Assembly: GCF_001613405.1 (NCBI RefSeq)
Contig: NZ_BDCH01000038.1
Location: 1 to 64,000 of the forward strand
Reading direction: 5' to 3'
Source of the DNA: Nocardia crassostreae
GTDB lineage: Bacteria; Actinomycetota; Actinomycetes; Mycobacteriales; Mycobacteriaceae
Length of the DNA stretch: 64,000 bases
Part shown: piece by piece, positions 62,454 through 64,000 of the stretch
How positions within the stretch are numbered: position 1 is the stretch's first letter
Layout of the letters: the number at the start of each line of letters is the position of its first letter
Notes under the pieces: generated by a model
Told to the model about the DNA's origin: nothing
The model's input: only the letters and a program-made list of their open reading frames with translations
The model's database searches: none
Translations under genes and position numbers: made by a program

Positions 62454-62636
62454 GTGAAACTGCGCTCGCTCCTACATCGTAGGACCAAGACGGTCCCGCT
62501 ACTTCCCGCTGACGAGACCGTTGCGCCCGGCCCGGCGACGGGGGCCAAACGCAAGGCCAATGGCGCCCTGGAGGAACGGTTGGAACGACTGCTCACTCCG
62601 AACGAGTTGGATCTGGTGCAGCATCATCGGATTTAG
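62454..62636 (+). CDS. Small basic hypothetical protein
   Basis: 60-residue frame from GTG with a good ribosome site (GAGGTG seven bases upstream). Sequence MKLRSLLHRRTKTVPLLPAD, then a basic stretch and ERLERLLTPNELDLVQHHRI. Amphipathic C-terminus, no membrane segment. It lies 53 bases before the response-regulator fusion in the same direction and may be co-expressed with it. No family recognised. Confidence 0.5.
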   Translation: MKLRSLLHRRTKTVPLLPADETVAPGPATGAKRKANGALEERLERLLTPNELDLVQHHRI

Positions 62637-62689
62637 CCGATGGTGAACAGCTATCCAGTGGGTTTGACGGCCCCCCGCATACTTCTTAG

Positions 62690-64000
62690 GTGACCTCAGC
62701 AGCTGCCGCCAAGCCGGCCATCCTCAGTGTCGACGACGATCCCGGCGTGTTCCGCGCCGTGGTCCGCGACCTGCGTCGCCGCTACGGCGCGGATTACCGG
62801 ATCTTGCGGGCGGAATCGGGCGCCGATGCGCTCGACGCGCTGCGCGAGATGAAACTGCGCGGTCAACCGGTGGCGGTGCTGATCGCGGACTACCGGATGC
62901 CGAATATGAACGGCGTCGAATTCCTGGAGCAGGCCATGGACCTGCATCCGAACGCGCGGCGGGTATTGCTCACCGCCTACGCCGACACCAATGCCGCCAT
63001 CGAGGCCATCAATGTGGTCGATCTCGACCACTACCTGCTCAAGCCGTGGGATCCGCCGGAGGAGAAGCTGTATCCGGTCATCGACGCGCTGCTCGATGCC
63101 TGGCGCAGCGATCCGCAGCGGCCGGTGACCGAGACCAAGGTGGTCGGGCACCGCTGGTCGGCGCGTTGTTCGGAGGTGCGGGAGTTCCTGGCGCGCAATC
63201 AGTTGCCGTATCGCTGGTATCAGTTCGACGAGCCGGAGGGCGCGCGGCTGCTGACCGCGGCGGGCGCGACCGAGGAGCAGTGCCCGGTGATCATCAATCC
63301 GACCGGCGAGGTGCTGATCGGGCCCTCGGATGCGGAGCTGGCCAGCGCGGTGGGCCTGTCCACCGATCCGGTGGGCGATTTCTACGACCTCATCGTGGTG
63401 GGCGGCGGACCGGCCGGTCTCGGCGCGGCGGTTTACGGCGCGTCGGAGGGCCTGCGGACGGTGCTGGTGGAGCGCACCGCGACCGGCGGCCAGGCCGGGC
63501 AGAGCTCGCGCATCGAGAACTACCTGGGCTTCCCGGACGGGCTGTCCGGGGCGCAGCTGGCGGATCGGGCGCGGCGGCAGGCGGTGAAATTCGGCGCGGA
63601 ATTGATCACGGCGCGCGAGGTGGTGGCGCTGGAGGCGTGCGGCTCGGCGCGCGTGGTGAAGTTCGCGGACGGCGGATCCATTGCGGCGCATTCGATTCTG
63701 ATCGCCACCGGCGTCAATTATCGGCATCATCCCGCGCCCGGCGTCGACGAATTCACCGGCCGCGGCGTCTATTACGGCTCTGCCATGACCGAGGCCGCCG
63801 ATTGCGCCGATCGGGACGTCTACATTGTGGGCGGCGCGAATTCGGCGGGGCAGGCGGCGGTGTATCTGTCGCGGCACGCGCGCACCGTGCACATTCTGGT
63901 GCGAGCGGGATCGCTCGAGGATTCCATGTCGCACTATCTGATTCAGCAGATCGAGCAGATTCCGAATATCAAACTGCACACCCGCACCGAGGTGATCGCC
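62690..64000 (+). CDS. Response regulator-glutaredoxin-like-thioredoxin reductase fusion (3' end beyond the window)
   Basis: 437 residues visible. Residues 9-130 form a receiver domain with D15/D16, phospho-acceptor D67 (LIADYRMPNMNG), T95 and K118 (LLKPW). Residues about 152-225 look glutaredoxin-like (RWSARCSEVREFL...PVIINPTGEVLIG) with a single Cys160 instead of CxxC. From about 231 a thioredoxin-reductase-like flavoprotein begins: IVVGGGPAGLGAAVYG, RTATGGQAGQSSRIENYLGF, SILIATGV and a second Rossmann motif IVGGANSAGQAA. The CxxC of true thioredoxin reductases is absent (YYGSAMTEAADC at that place). GTG start; no Shine-Dalgarno, so possibly leaderless. Confidence 0.9.
   Translation, partial: MTSAAAAKPAILSVDDDPGVFRAVVRDLRRRYGADYRILRAESGADALDALREMKLRGQPVAVLIADYRMPNMNGVEFLEQAMDLHPNARRVLLTAYADTNAAIEAINVVDLDHYLLKPWDPPEEKLYPVIDALLDAWRSDPQRPVTETKVVGHRWSARCSEVREFLARNQLPYRWYQFDEPEGARLLTAAGATEEQCPVIINPTGEVLIGPSDAELASAVGLSTDPVGDFYDLIVVGGGPAGLGAAVYGASEGLRTVLVERTATGGQAGQSSRIENYLGFPDGLSGAQLADRARRQAVKFGAELITAREVVALEACGSARVVKFADGGSIAAHSILIATGVNYRHHPAPGVDEFTGRGVYYGSAMTEAADCADRDVYIVGGANSAGQAAVYLSRHARTVHILVRAGSLEDSMSHYLIQQIEQIPNIKLHTRTEVIA

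Overview
This window is high-GC actinobacterial chromosome, most likely from a Nocardia-type member of the Mycobacteriales. From memory of the Mycobacterium tuberculosis gene order, two blocks match it closely. The first is glnX-glnH-pknG / mutT3 / thiE / thiO-thiS-thiG (about 1-9.6 kb). The second is xthA-GNAT-def / DUF3263-LytR_C-sodC-GCS2 / AAA ATPase-pssA-psd (about 47-59.8 kb). No rRNA, tRNA, CRISPR array, integrase or insertion sequence is visible.

Layout. 1-3.7 kb holds the amino-acid-sensing PknG operon on the minus strand, with pknG cut by the window edge. 3.8-9.6 kb holds mutT3, a molybdopterin oxidoreductase and thiamine genes. 9.7-12.8 kb holds an ABC exporter, a class III adenylate cyclase and a small membrane ORF. 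13-22.2 kb is a seven-gene carboxylase operon: AtuA-like protein, two acyl-CoA dehydrogenases, AccD, AccA, enoyl-CoA hydratase and a TetR regulator. 22.2-26.3 kb carries cell-envelope glycosyltransferases, one broken by an in-frame stop, and a Ddn-like F420 enzyme with a divergent TetR. 27-32.9 kb carries thiD, a CobW zinc chaperone behind a Zur-like box, an SDR/TetR pair, a VOC protein and thiC behind a clear TPP riboswitch. 33-41 kb carries a secreted lipase with divergent TetR, an MmpL transporter with a small secreted partner, and hmgA-fah of tyrosine catabolism. 41-46.3 kb carries a TetR, a frameshifted acyl-CoA dehydrogenase and an MpaB/DUF2236 oxygenase sharing an operator-like motif, then a FadE5-type dehydrogenase. 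46.3-59.8 kb is the second conserved block plus a PAP2 phosphatase and a polytopic membrane protein. 60-64 kb holds a KAS III enzyme, a SIMPL lipoprotein, an SRPBCC protein, a small ORF, and the start of a response regulator-glutaredoxin-thioredoxin reductase fusion that runs off the window.

Themes. The region combines thiamine synthesis (thiE, thiO, thiS, thiG, thiD, thiC) with acyl-CoA and branched-chain or isoprenoid carboxylation and with envelope lipid metabolism. Five TetR genes lie beside lipid or redox genes, several with inverted repeats that look like operators. The points most worth a second look are: a repeated 57-nt segment that forms the N-termini of two genes in one operon; two genes each inactivated by a single-base change; the shared motif of the TetR/dehydrogenase/MpaB unit; and the terminal REC-Grx-TrxR fusion, which lacks the redox cysteine pair. 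All family calls rest on motif recognition by eye; no database was searched.
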